From positions 1 to 37,894 of the forward strand of contig CAZFUY010000016.1 in NCBI GenBank assembly GCA_964522445.1: a stretch of 37,894 bases of DNA, written 5' to 3'. Both the position numbers and the translations under genes were made by a program. The notes beneath the pieces are model-generated. The model saw nothing but the letters and a program-made list of their open reading frames with translations, was not told where the DNA came from and did not search any database. This DNA comes from CAZFUY01 sp964522445. GTDB lineage: Bacteria > Pseudomonadota > Gammaproteobacteria > SZUA-229. Below, in pieces: positions 22,555-31,413 of the stretch (its first letter is position 1; each line of letters opens with the position of its first letter).

Positions 22555-23382
22555 ATGCTTTTACAACGTGTATTAACAGCCGTTCCTTTAGGTCTTCTGA
22601 GTATATGGTTTATTTTAACCCAGCCTTCAGAATACTTTTTTTATGCATTACTTGGCATTATTGCGATTAGTGGCTGGGAGTGGTCAAGATTGTGTGCCTA
22701 TGAGAACCCAGTTATTAAACTGGTTTATACAGCATTGTTAGTCTTGCTTACCTATTTTTTAAATAAAGAATTAATATCTGGCTCTACGTCATTGTTTAAT
22801 GCTGTTGTATTGTTATCAGTATTTATCTGGTCATTAATTATTTACAGAATGAGTACAAAAGATCCAGGTGCTGCGAGTGATGCTCCATCAATAATTAAAA
22901 TGTTACTGGGTTTTGTCATTCTATTACCACCTGTTCTGGCTCTGTATCATATTCATAAAATGGAACAGGGCGCATATTGGGTATTATATGCAATTAGTCT
23001 GGTGTGGGCCGCAGATACAGGCGCTTATTTTTCAGGCAAACGATTTGGAAAAGTTAAACTTGCGCCTCGTTTGAGTCCAGGAAAAACTCGTGAAGGTTTA
23101 TATGGTGCAATTTTTGCCACTGAAATATATAGTTTATTAGCGGGTTTCTTTTTTGAACTTAATTTTATTCAGTTTATAGAATTATTAATTATCGCTTTTT
23201 TTGCAACTCTATTGTCAGTGTCAGGCGACCTGTTTATCAGTTTGCTTAAACGCGAAAGGGGCGTAAAAGATACCGGCGCTATTTTACCCGGTCATGGTGG
23301 CGTGTTAGATCGTGTCGATAGTATTATCTCATCAGCTCCTTTTTTTGCTCTTATGTTAACGATGCTGGCTTTCAATGACTGA
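22555..23382 (+). CDS. cdsA: Phosphatidate cytidylyltransferase (CDP-diglyceride synthase)
   Basis: CdsA makes CDP-diacylglycerol from phosphatidate and CTP in the inner membrane. 275 residues with about eight hydrophobic helices. The family signature is complete near the C-terminus: SLLKRERGVKDTGAILPGHG then GVLDR (about 228-252). The preceding conserved loop is RLSPGKTREGLYGAI, and AADTGAYFSGKRFG lies before it. The last 8 bases overlap the start of dxr. Confidence 0.95.
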   Translation: MLLQRVLTAVPLGLLSIWFILTQPSEYFFYALLGIIAISGWEWSRLCAYENPVIKLVYTALLVLLTYFLNKELISGSTSLFNAVVLLSVFIWSLIIYRMSTKDPGAASDAPSIIKMLLGFVILLPPVLALYHIHKMEQGAYWVLYAISLVWAADTGAYFSGKRFGKVKLAPRLSPGKTREGLYGAIFATEIYSLLAGFFFELNFIQFIELLIIAFFATLLSVSGDLFISLLKRERGVKDTGAILPGHGGVLDRVDSIISSAPFFALMLTMLAFND

Positions 23383-24571
23383 ACTTAAAGGCATAACTAT
23401 ATTAGGTTCAACAGGCACTATTGGTGTGAATACGCTAGATGTGGTTTCTCGTCACGCGAATAAATACCGTATTGTTGCTTTAACTGCAAATACAGGTGTG
23501 GATTGTTTGTATCAACAGTGCATAGATTTTCAACCTGAATACGCCGCTATGGCTGATGCAGATAGCGCTACTCAGTTAGAAGAAAAATTAAAATCTGCGG
23601 GTCAGAAAATAAAAGTTTTAAGTGGTATTGAAGGACTGGAGCAGGTTTCTTCATTGCATCAAACTGATTATGTTATGGCTGCGATAGTTGGTGCGGCAGG
23701 TTTGTTGCCGACGCTGGCGGCGGCTAAAGCGGGTAAGCGAGTCTTACTTGCTAACAAAGAAGCATTGGTTATGTCGGGTTCGATTTTTATGGATGAAGTC
23801 CGGAATAATGGTGCAGAATTATTGCCAATAGATAGTGAACATAATGCGATTTTTCAATGTATGCCAGATGATTTTTCTAAAGGGCTTAAAAATACCGGCG
23901 TTGAAAAAATTCTATTAACAGCAAGTGGTGGGCCCTTTAGAAATAAATCATTGAGTGAACTTAAATGTGTTACACCCGAACAGGCTGTTGCACACCCTAA
24001 CTGGGTGATGGGAAGAAAAATTTCTGTCGATTCAGCAACCATGATGAATAAGGGGCTGGAAGTTATAGAAGCTTGCTGGCTGTTCAATACAGACCCTGAT
24101 TTAATTCAGGTTGTTATTCATCCACAAAGTATTATTCATTCTATGGTGGCCTATAACGATGGTTCGGTATTGGCTCAAATGGGCAACCCCGATATGCGCA
24201 CGCCTATTGCTCATGCATTGGCATGGCCAGAAAGAATAGTCTCAGGTGTTGAACCTCTTGATGTTTTTGAGGTCGCAAAGCTTGAGTTTGAAAAACCAGA
24301 TTTTAGTCGCTTCCCCTGTCTGGCTATGGCGTATGAGTCATTAAAGATTGGTGGCACAGCGACCACAGTTCTTAATGCAGCAAATGAAATTGCGGTAGAC
24401 GCTTTTCTAAATAAGAAACTGGGTTTTACAAAAATAGCGGATGTAATTGAAAAAACTCTGGAATCAGTTTCAGTGCAGAAAATTATTAGTCTGGATATTA
24501 TTTTAGATGCGGATAAACAGGCAAGATTAATGGCAACAGATTATATCTCTCAACTGGGTGCAAGTGCATGA
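23375..24571 (+). CDS. dxr: 1-deoxy-D-xylulose-5-phosphate reductoisomerase
   Basis: Dxr (IspC) converts DXP to 2-C-methyl-D-erythritol 4-phosphate, the committed step of the MEP isoprenoid pathway, so this organism makes isoprenoids by that route. 398 residues. NADPH-binding GSTGTIG is at 11-17. The metal/substrate motifs are LPIDSEHNAIFQ, LTASGGPFRNKS, HPNWVMGRKISVDSATMMNK and GLEVIEACWLF. It overlaps cdsA by 8 bases and rseP by 4 (ATGA). It supplies precursors used by UppS in the same operon. Confidence 0.97.
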   Translation: MTELKGITILGSTGTIGVNTLDVVSRHANKYRIVALTANTGVDCLYQQCIDFQPEYAAMADADSATQLEEKLKSAGQKIKVLSGIEGLEQVSSLHQTDYVMAAIVGAAGLLPTLAAAKAGKRVLLANKEALVMSGSIFMDEVRNNGAELLPIDSEHNAIFQCMPDDFSKGLKNTGVEKILLTASGGPFRNKSLSELKCVTPEQAVAHPNWVMGRKISVDSATMMNKGLEVIEACWLFNTDPDLIQVVIHPQSIIHSMVAYNDGSVLAQMGNPDMRTPIAHALAWPERIVSGVEPLDVFEVAKLEFEKPDFSRFPCLAMAYESLKIGGTATTVLNAANEIAVDAFLNKKLGFTKIADVIEKTLESVSVQKIISLDIILDADKQARLMATDYISQLGASA

Positions 24572-25941
24572 GTGGCGGCATAATACATAACGCACTGTTT
24601 TTTATTTTAGCTATTGGTGTGCTGGTTACTTTTCATGAGTTTGGCCATTACTGGGTTGCTCGTTTGTTAAATGTAAAAGTATTACGCTTTTCTGTCGGTT
24701 TTGGAAAATCACTAATTAGCTGGCGTAGAACTAAAGGTGAAGATGAAATTGAATATGTTATAGCGGCATTACCATTAGGCGGCTATGTAAAAATGCTGGA
24801 TGAGCGAGAAGGTGATGTAGATGAAAAAGACAAACACAGAGCCTTTAACAGACAGCCTGTACTGAATCGAGTTGCTATTGTTGCAGCCGGTCCAATATTT
24901 AATTTTATACTGGCTATTATTCTTTACTGGATTGTTTTTTTAAATGGTGTCGATGGTAAAAAGCCAGTTATTGCTCAGCCGCTTGCTGAATCCCCGGCTG
25001 CGCTTGCAGGGTTTAATGCAGAAGATGAAATATTGTCGGTGGCTGAAACAGAAGTAAAAACATGGCAGTCATTTAGATTGGCATTAATAGATTATGGTAT
25101 CGATGGCGGTGATTTAAAAATAACATTAAAAACTCGTGATCATGGCGTGGTTACTCGCACACTTGCTATTGGTGATAGAAATATTCTGGATAATAAAGAA
25201 GATGCTGTTGATCAGCTGGGTTTTAAATCCTGGCAGCCAAGCTTGCCTGCTATTATTGGTGGAACAACCAAAACAGGTGCTGCTCAAAAGGCCGGTTTAA
25301 TAAAAGGCGACAGGGTTATTACTATTGATGGAGAGCCGATTGAAGGTTGGCTGCAACTTGTTAAGATTGTACAGAAAAGTGCAGAAAAAGATCTGGTATT
25401 CCTGGTTGATCGAAATGGCGTTGAAAAATTTATTACTATAAAGCCTGGTACTCGAAATAAGAATGGTAAAGAATCAGGCTTTATTGGTGCTTATCAGCAT
25501 GTGCCTGAAGAGATTATAAACAGATTAAAAACACGAGTGGAATATGGGCCGTTTGAAGCCATGCAAAAGGCCGTAGAAAAAACCTGGAGCATGTCTGCTT
25601 TAACGCTCAGAGTGTTAGGGAAAATGTTATTAGGGGAGGCTGCATTAGAAAATATTAGTGGCCCTATAACTATAGCAACTTATGCGGGTATTACCGCCAG
25701 CATTGGCATAATAACTTATCTAAGTTTTCTGGCCATTATTTCAGTAAGCCTTGGTGTATTAAATCTATTGCCTGTGCCCATGCTTGATGGCGGGCATTTG
25801 TTTTATTATGTAATTGAAATGATCAAAGGCTCACCAGTATCTGAGCGCTTTGAAGAAATAGGGCAACAGATTGGGCTGACATTGCTACTCATGTTAATGG
25901 GGCTGGCGATTTTTAATGATGTTCAGCGACTAATAAATTAA
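24568..25941 (+). CDS. rseP: Site-2 protease RseP (regulator of sigma-E protease)
   Basis: An inner-membrane zinc metalloprotease that cleaves anti-sigma factor RseA within the membrane and removes signal-peptide remnants. 457 residues. The active site is HEFGH (His23, Glu24, His27) in TM1 and the LDGGH motif (Asp407) in TM3. Two periplasmic PDZ domains lie between about 125 and 310 (second: AQKAGLIKGDRVITIDGEPI). The GxG region near IEYVIAALPLGGYVKM is present. Its start overlaps the dxr stop. The neighbour is bamA, whose folding state feeds the same envelope stress response. Confidence 0.96.
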   Translation: MSGGIIHNALFFILAIGVLVTFHEFGHYWVARLLNVKVLRFSVGFGKSLISWRRTKGEDEIEYVIAALPLGGYVKMLDEREGDVDEKDKHRAFNRQPVLNRVAIVAAGPIFNFILAIILYWIVFLNGVDGKKPVIAQPLAESPAALAGFNAEDEILSVAETEVKTWQSFRLALIDYGIDGGDLKITLKTRDHGVVTRTLAIGDRNILDNKEDAVDQLGFKSWQPSLPAIIGGTTKTGAAQKAGLIKGDRVITIDGEPIEGWLQLVKIVQKSAEKDLVFLVDRNGVEKFITIKPGTRNKNGKESGFIGAYQHVPEEIINRLKTRVEYGPFEAMQKAVEKTWSMSALTLRVLGKMLLGEAALENISGPITIATYAGITASIGIITYLSFLAIISVSLGVLNLLPVPMLDGGHLFYYVIEMIKGSPVSERFEEIGQQIGLTLLLMLMGLAIFNDVQRLIN

Positions 25942-26013
25942 AGGCAAGCTGAACATTTACAGAGCTGTGCTAAAAGCTAAAGCAACTTACAATTGAGATA
26001 ATAATTTAGAATA

Positions 26014-28467
26014 ATGAATAAACGCTGGTTAAATTTAATTATATTACTGTTTGTGTTTTCTGTGTCTGTTCAGGCATCAGAGCGTTTTGTAGTGAGTGAC
26101 ATTCGTCTTGAAGGTTTAGAACGTATCCCTGATGGTACATTACTTAACTATTTGCCGATCCATGTTGGTGATCCTGTTGATGCAGGTGAAGTTGCTTATG
26201 CTATTCGCCAGCTTTATAAAACAGGTTTTTTTCGAGATGTGAAATTGGCGCGTGATGGTGATGTGCTGGTGGTTCAGGTAGTCGAGCGTCCGGCAATAGC
26301 TGAGGTAAAATTTACAGGCAATAATGATATTGAAGATGAACAATTAGAAGATATATTAAAAGATATAGGTATTGTAAAGGGACGTGTATTTAATCCCTCA
26401 GCATTAGATAAAATTGAGCAGGGGCTTAAGCAGCAGGCATATTTTAGTCAGGGAAAGTATGCGGTTCGTATTGAAACAAAAGTAACAGAGTTAGAGCGCA
26501 ATCGTGTAAAAATCGAAATTAAAATTTCTGAAGGTGTTATTGCGCTTATTAAGCAGGTCAATATTGTAGGCAATAAAGTATTTGATGATGATACTTTATT
26601 AGATGAACTTCAGTTAGGTGTGCCAGGCACATGGAGTTTCTTTTCGAGTATTGATGAATACGCCAAGCCTAAACTTTCAGCGGATCTGGAAACCATAAAA
26701 TCATATTATCAGGATAAGGGCTATATTCGTTTTACTATCGACTCAACTCAGGTCAGCATTACGCCCGATAAAAAAGATATTTATATTACTATTAATGTAT
26801 CTGAAGGAGAACAGTACACTATCAATGAAGTTAAGGTTGCTGGAGAACTGGTTATAGATGAAGCTAAATTGACACCGCTACTATTATCAAAAAAGGGAGA
26901 ATTATTTTCTCGAAAGAAAATGACAGAAGCGAAAGACCTTTTAACCAAAAGACTGGGTAATGAAGGCTATGCTTTTGCTAAAGTTAGAGTGCTACCTGAA
27001 ATTGATGATGAGAAAAAACAGGTTGATTTAACTTATTTACTTGAACCGGGTAAAAAAGTTTATGTAAGACGTATTAATTTTATTGGTAACTATAAAACGC
27101 ACGATGAAGTCTTGCGTCGTGAATTGCGCCTGATGGAAGGTGGTGAGTTATCTAACTTTAAACTTGAGCGTTCAAAAATACGCTTACAACGTCTGGCTTT
27201 TGTTGAAGAAGTTGAAATAGATAAAGTACCTGTGCCCGGCACAGAAGATCTGGTTGATATTATTATAATGGTCACCGAACGACTGTCTGGTAGTTTTAAT
27301 ATTGGTGCAGGTTTTTCTCAGACACAGGGTTTTGTATTTAATCTGGGTTTGCAAATGGAAAACCTGTTTGGTACCGGGCAAAAACTATCATTGAATTTTA
27401 ATAACGACTCTGCAAATAAAGTGTATAGCGCGTCATTTACAGACCCTTATTATACGGTAGATGGTATTAGCCGAACGCTTGGCTTTTCTTATCGTGAGCG
27501 TAATGCTGCGCAGGAGCTTATAAGTAATTTCTTATCAAATTCTTATGGAATTAATGTAAGTTATGGAATTCCTTTAACTGAATTTGATAGTGTCAGGCTT
27601 GGTTTTGGTCTGGAACGTATAGATATATTCCTGCCTTCAATAAGTTACACCCCCGCTGTTAATTCAAATGGCGATATGCTGGATGCAAATGGAGCAATAA
27701 CAACGGATGTTAATCAGCAGCTTATTATTGAGAATGATCGAGCAAATGATGATGTCAGAGCATTTATTGATCCTTTGGCAACAGGTATATTAGAAGACGG
27801 GTTTAATACGCTAACATTTACAGCCAGTTATTCGCATGATACTCGCAATAGAACAGTATTTGCTACCAGAGGTAGTTCTCAGTCAGTTATTCTGGATATG
27901 ACTGCTCCTGGCAGTGATTTAGAATACTATAAATTAAGCTATAGAAATAAATTTTATTTTACCTTAACGGATAAGCTTACTTTACTGTTGAAATCGGATG
28001 TGGCTTTTGGTGATGGTTATGGTAATAATGACGGCTTACCATTTTTTGAACGGTTTTATGCAGGTGGGTTAAGAACAGTAAGAGGCTTTGATACGAACTC
28101 ATTGGGGCCGGTGGATCTTAACCCGACAACACTTGTCGATGTGAATGATAATATAGTCACTGTTAATAGCCCAACTCCACGGGGGGGGGATATCCGAACA
28201 GTTGCTGGTGCAGAAATAATCTTCCCTGTGCCATTTGTAGAAAAAGCGCCACGTTCTGTACGCTTTAGTGCATTTTACGATATAGGTAATGTGTTCTTAA
28301 AAGATCAGGGCGGCTTTGATAAAGAAGAATTACGTAGCGCAATTGGTGTTTCATTTGTCTGGTTAGCACCAATAGGGCCATTGCGTTTTAGCTGGGCTAA
28401 ACCAATAGAAAGACGCGAGGGTGATGACACCCGTGGTTTCCAGTTTAGTATTGGATCATTTTTTTAG
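26014..28467 (+). CDS. bamA: Outer membrane protein assembly factor BamA
   Basis: The core of the BAM complex that folds and inserts outer-membrane beta-barrels. 817 residues. It has a signal peptide ending VQA (cleavage near 21), five POTRA domains (about 23-425, each opening like FVVSDIRLEGLERI or VRRINFIGNYKT), and a C-terminal 16-strand barrel. The barrel contains the lid-loop motif VRGFDTNSLGP (Arg690-Gly-Phe) and the terminal Phe817 typical of outer-membrane proteins. 72 bases separate it from rseP. Its chaperone partner skp follows 11 bases downstream. Confidence 0.97.
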   Translation: MNKRWLNLIILLFVFSVSVQASERFVVSDIRLEGLERIPDGTLLNYLPIHVGDPVDAGEVAYAIRQLYKTGFFRDVKLARDGDVLVVQVVERPAIAEVKFTGNNDIEDEQLEDILKDIGIVKGRVFNPSALDKIEQGLKQQAYFSQGKYAVRIETKVTELERNRVKIEIKISEGVIALIKQVNIVGNKVFDDDTLLDELQLGVPGTWSFFSSIDEYAKPKLSADLETIKSYYQDKGYIRFTIDSTQVSITPDKKDIYITINVSEGEQYTINEVKVAGELVIDEAKLTPLLLSKKGELFSRKKMTEAKDLLTKRLGNEGYAFAKVRVLPEIDDEKKQVDLTYLLEPGKKVYVRRINFIGNYKTHDEVLRRELRLMEGGELSNFKLERSKIRLQRLAFVEEVEIDKVPVPGTEDLVDIIIMVTERLSGSFNIGAGFSQTQGFVFNLGLQMENLFGTGQKLSLNFNNDSANKVYSASFTDPYYTVDGISRTLGFSYRERNAAQELISNFLSNSYGINVSYGIPLTEFDSVRLGFGLERIDIFLPSISYTPAVNSNGDMLDANGAITTDVNQQLIIENDRANDDVRAFIDPLATGILEDGFNTLTFTASYSHDTRNRTVFATRGSSQSVILDMTAPGSDLEYYKLSYRNKFYFTLTDKLTLLLKSDVAFGDGYGNNDGLPFFERFYAGGLRTVRGFDTNSLGPVDLNPTTLVDVNDNIVTVNSPTPRGGDIRTVAGAEIIFPVPFVEKAPRSVRFSAFYDIGNVFLKDQGGFDKEELRSAIGVSFVWLAPIGPLRFSWAKPIERREGDDTRGFQFSIGSFF

Positions 28468-28478
28468 GAACTTAGATT

Positions 28479-28979
28479 ATGAAAAAACAAATTTTTACAT
28501 TAATTTTTATGCTGATATTTTCAGGCAACCTGTTTGCTAGTGACCTGAAAATTGGTTTCGTTAATATGAAGCGTTTATTATCTGATGCGCCTCAGATAGA
28601 AAAAATAAATAAAAAACTTCAGAAACGATTCAACGAGCCAAAAAAAGAACTTGAAGATATGGCTGATTCGATTAGACAAATGGAAAAAGATTTTAAGCGT
28701 GATCAGTTGATGATGACAGAAAGCAAGCTGACTAAAAGCAAAGAAAACCTGATTAAAAAAGTTAAGAAATTCCGTGAGCTGGAAGCCAGACTAGGGAAGG
28801 AATTGCAAACAGTGCAAAACCAGGAGCTGGCTGTATTTCGAAATATTGTAACGGATGTTTTAAACGAGCTGGCCAAAAAAGAAAAATATGACCTGATTAT
28901 GAATGACGGTGTTATGTATGCAGACAAATCTCTTGATATAACAGACAAGATGCTGGCTGCGCTTAGAAAACATAAATAA
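28479..28979 (+). CDS. skp: Periplasmic chaperone Skp/OmpH
   Basis: Skp is a trimeric jellyfish-like holdase that carries unfolded outer-membrane proteins to BAM. 166 residues, with a signal peptide (1-20, ending LFA) and a mature part beginning SDLKIGFVNMKRLLSDAPQ. A long highly charged helical hairpin (about 45-125, Lys/Glu-rich) forms the tentacles, and the C-terminal strand is YDLIMNDGVMYADKSLDIT. The ribosome-binding site TAGGAA lies 9-10 bases before the ATG. lpxD starts 8 bases after its stop. Confidence 0.94.
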   Translation: MKKQIFTLIFMLIFSGNLFASDLKIGFVNMKRLLSDAPQIEKINKKLQKRFNEPKKELEDMADSIRQMEKDFKRDQLMMTESKLTKSKENLIKKVKKFRELEARLGKELQTVQNQELAVFRNIVTDVLNELAKKEKYDLIMNDGVMYADKSLDITDKMLAALRKHK

Positions 28980-28987
28980 CAAATAGT

Positions 28988-30007
28988 ATGTCTTATACAC
29001 TTTTACAGTTAGCCGAGAAAACAGGTGCACGATTTACAGGTAATGGTGATTGCATTATTGAATGTGTAGCACCGATCCAGAACGCTTCTCAGAATGCGAT
29101 AAGTTTTGTTTCCAGTAGTAAATTTTCAAAATTTCTTACAGATACAAAAGCAGGTGCTGTAATTGTTACAGAAGCATTATCTGAAAATTTAACTATCCCT
29201 GCGCTTATTGTTGAAAATCCAAGAGCCTGTTACGCAAGAATTGTTGCCTTGCTTTATCCCGTATTTAAGCCTGAACCAGGTGTTCATAATAGTGCAGTTA
29301 TTGATGCTACAGCGACAGTTGATGCTTCAGCTTATATTGGAGCTAATGCTGTGATTGAAGCAGGTGCTCAAATTGGCGCTAATGTTTATATTGGTTCGGC
29401 TTGTGTAATAGGTCGTAATAGCCATATTTTGGACAACACATATCTGCATGCTAATGTAACCGTTTATTCTGGATGTTATATTGGTGAAAACTGTATTATT
29501 CATTCTGCAAGCGTAATTGGCGCGGATGGTTTTGGTTTTGAGCATGATAATGGAGAATGGGTTAAAATACCGCAGGTTGGTGGTGTACGTATCGCTAACA
29601 ATGTAGAAATAGGCGCGTGCTCGACAGTTGATCGCGGGGCTGTTGTAGATACAGTGATAGAAGAAGGTGTGAAACTTGATAATCACATTCAGATTGCGCA
29701 CAACGTTAGAGTGGGTGCGCATACGGTTATGTCCAATGGCGTTGGAGTAGCGGGCAGTACGAGCATTGGTAAGCATTGTTTGATTGGTGGTATGACAGGT
29801 ATTAAAGACCATATTGAAATAACCGACAATGTAATTATTACAGCAATGTCACTGGTTTCAAAATCACTGACCAGGCCGGGTTCATATTCATCTAACACAC
29901 CTATTGATGACACCAGAACCTGGCGTAAAAATGCGGCACGATTCAGACAGTTAGATGAAATGGCTCGTCGTTTACGTCAATTAGAAAAAAAATTAGAGAA
30001 AGAATAA
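28988..30007 (+). CDS. lpxD: UDP-3-O-(3-hydroxyacyl)glucosamine N-acyltransferase
   Basis: LpxD adds the second (N-linked, position 2) 3-hydroxyacyl chain in lipid A synthesis. 339 residues. It has an N-terminal uridine-binding domain (about 1-98), a left-handed beta-helix of hexapeptide repeats (about 100-290), catalytic His238 in HIQIAHNVRVG, GADGFGFEHDNGEW (about 178-191), and a C-terminal helix (ARRLRQLEKKLEKE). In this organism the acceptor may be the 3-amino analogue if GnnA/GnnB work as predicted. It lies between skp and fabZ. Confidence 0.96.
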   Translation: MSYTLLQLAEKTGARFTGNGDCIIECVAPIQNASQNAISFVSSSKFSKFLTDTKAGAVIVTEALSENLTIPALIVENPRACYARIVALLYPVFKPEPGVHNSAVIDATATVDASAYIGANAVIEAGAQIGANVYIGSACVIGRNSHILDNTYLHANVTVYSGCYIGENCIIHSASVIGADGFGFEHDNGEWVKIPQVGGVRIANNVEIGACSTVDRGAVVDTVIEEGVKLDNHIQIAHNVRVGAHTVMSNGVGVAGSTSIGKHCLIGGMTGIKDHIEITDNVIITAMSLVSKSLTRPGSYSSNTPIDDTRTWRKNAARFRQLDEMARRLRQLEKKLEKE

Positions 30008-30010
30008 CTG

Positions 30011-30014
30011 AGGA
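30011..30014 (+). promoter_or_regulatory. Ribosome-binding site deciding a TTG start for fabZ
   Basis: AGGA at 30011-30014 is 7 bases from TTG (30022) but 16 from the next in-frame ATG (30031). This favours TTG as the initiator. Confidence 0.6.
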
Positions 30015-30021
30015 ATTCCCT

Positions 30022-30468
30022 TTGAACACAATGAACGTAAACGAAATAAAAAAATATCTGGCACATAGATATCCTTTTCTACTGGTAGATAAGGTTATAG
30101 ATTATGAAGCAGGAGAGTGGTTAACAGCGGTTAAAAATGTAACGATTAATGAGCCGTTTTTTCAGGGGCACTTTCCAGATTTTCCTGTTATGCCGGGTGT
30201 ATTAATTATTGAAGCTATGGCGCAGGTAACAGGGCTTTTAGGTTTCAAAACCATGGATGAAGATCCCAGCGAAAATATGCTTTATTTATTTGCCGGTGCA
30301 GACAAGGTACGTTTTAAACGCCAGGTTGTTCCAGGTGATGTGCTAACTATGCATGTGAAGTTAATTAAACGTAAAAGAAATATCTGGAAATTTGAATGTG
30401 AAGCGAAGGTTGATGGAGAACTGGCCTGTAGTGCTTCAATAATGTGTGCGGCTTCTGAAATTTCCTGA
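30022..30468 (+). CDS. fabZ: 3-hydroxyacyl-ACP dehydratase FabZ
   Basis: FabZ dehydrates 3-hydroxyacyl-ACP in fatty acid elongation and competes with LpxA/LpxD for the same substrate, which explains its place between them. 148 residues from TTG (145 from the ATG at 30031). The hot-dog fold active site is GHFPDFPVMPGVLIIEAMAQ, with His50 and Glu64. Other family parts are HRYPFLLVDKV and FAGADKVRFKRQVVPGD. lpxA follows after 14 bases. Confidence 0.96.
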   Translation: MNTMNVNEIKKYLAHRYPFLLVDKVIDYEAGEWLTAVKNVTINEPFFQGHFPDFPVMPGVLIIEAMAQVTGLLGFKTMDEDPSENMLYLFAGADKVRFKRQVVPGDVLTMHVKLIKRKRNIWKFECEAKVDGELACSASIMCAASEIS

Positions 30469-30482
30469 TAATAAAAAATATT

Positions 30483-31253
30483 ATGATTCATCAAACCGCT
30501 ATTATTGATCCATCAGCAAAAATTGCCGATGGTGTTGAAATTGGGCCATACAGTATTATTGGAGCCAATGTCGAAATTGATGCAGGCACATGGATTGGTC
30601 CGCATGTTGTTATTAATGGGCCAACAAAAATTGGTAAAGAAAATAAAATTTATCAATTTGCATCTATAGGTGAAGCGCCACAGGATTTAAAATATTCGGG
30701 GCAGCCAACTCGATTAGAAATAGGTGACCGAAATACTATTCGTGAATATGTAACCTTTAATCGAGCCACTGAAGAAGGTGGTGGTATAACACAAATAGGC
30801 AGTGATAATTTATTTATGGCCTATGTCCATGTGGCGCATGACTGCAAAGTGGGCAACCATGTGGTTTTTGCAAATTCAAGTTCACTTGCAGGTCATGTAG
30901 AAGTTGGTGATAACGCTATTCTTGGTGGCTTCACACTGGTGCATCAATTTACACGTATTGCAGCGCATAGCTTTTGTAGTATGGGGTCGGCAGTTAATCG
31001 TGATGTGCCGCCTTATGTTATTGTCTCTGGGAATTATGCAAAACCACACGGTATAAATAAAATAGGTCTTAAACGACGTGGTTTTTCAGATGAGCTAATA
31101 CGCGCAATTTTAAATACGTATAAATTACTGGTGCGTTCTCGTAAATCGCGAGATGAGGTAATGAAAGAAGTGCAGCCTTTAGCTGATAAGTTTCCTGAAG
31201 TTAAAGTGTTTGTAGATTTTGTTGTTTCCAGTGAGCGCGGGATAGTCAGGTAA
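30483..31253 (+). CDS. lpxA: UDP-GlcNAc (or UDP-GlcNAc3N) acyltransferase LpxA
   Basis: LpxA adds the first 3-hydroxyacyl chain to the UDP-sugar at position 3. 256 residues, aligning to E. coli LpxA without gaps after a 6-residue shorter N-terminus. The catalytic base is His119 (E. coli His125) in HVAHD; His138 (144) and His154-Gln155 (160-161) are kept. Two differences stand out. Met167 replaces the E. coli chain-length ruler Gly173. VTFNRAT replaces VTIHRGT, so E. coli His99 and Gly101 become Asn93 and Ala95. With gnnA/gnnB nearby, the natural acceptor may be UDP-GlcNAc3N. There is no clear Shine-Dalgarno; translation may be coupled to fabZ. Confidence 0.96.
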   Translation: MIHQTAIIDPSAKIADGVEIGPYSIIGANVEIDAGTWIGPHVVINGPTKIGKENKIYQFASIGEAPQDLKYSGQPTRLEIGDRNTIREYVTFNRATEEGGGITQIGSDNLFMAYVHVAHDCKVGNHVVFANSSSLAGHVEVGDNAILGGFTLVHQFTRIAAHSFCSMGSAVNRDVPPYVIVSGNYAKPHGINKIGLKRRGFSDELIRAILNTYKLLVRSRKSRDEVMKEVQPLADKFPEVKVFVDFVVSSERGIVR

Positions 31254-31320
31254 ACAATAGCAGAATTGCTTTAGTAAATATCTGGATCTGGTCATAAGTA
31301 GACATCGTTCGATTATGCCT

Positions 31321-31353
31321 GGGGACGGATCTCGCTTTTTGAGCTCTGTCCCC
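31321..31353. repeat. GGGGAC...GTCCCC hairpin element between lpxA and lpxB
   Basis: GGGGACGGATCTC (31321-31333) pairs with GAGCTCTGTCCCC (31341-31353) with two mismatches and loop GCTTTTT. Palindromes with GGGGAC/GTCCCC ends are a common extragenic repeat class in gammaproteobacteria. Lying between convergent genes, it may stop transcription from both sides. A second hairpin, AAGTGAA-TAGCTT-TTCACTT, follows at 31358-31377. Confidence 0.75.
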
Positions 31354-31413
31354 CTCGAAGTGAATAGCTTTTCACTTTAACTGTCTGCAAAATGATGTAA
31401 TCAGCAACGTGGT

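Noticed and set aside
29327..29812. 161-codon antisense frame inside lpxD
   Set aside because: It is a shadow of the hexapeptide-repeat codons of lpxD on the other strand; composition (Asn/Thr/Ile-rich) is not protein-like.
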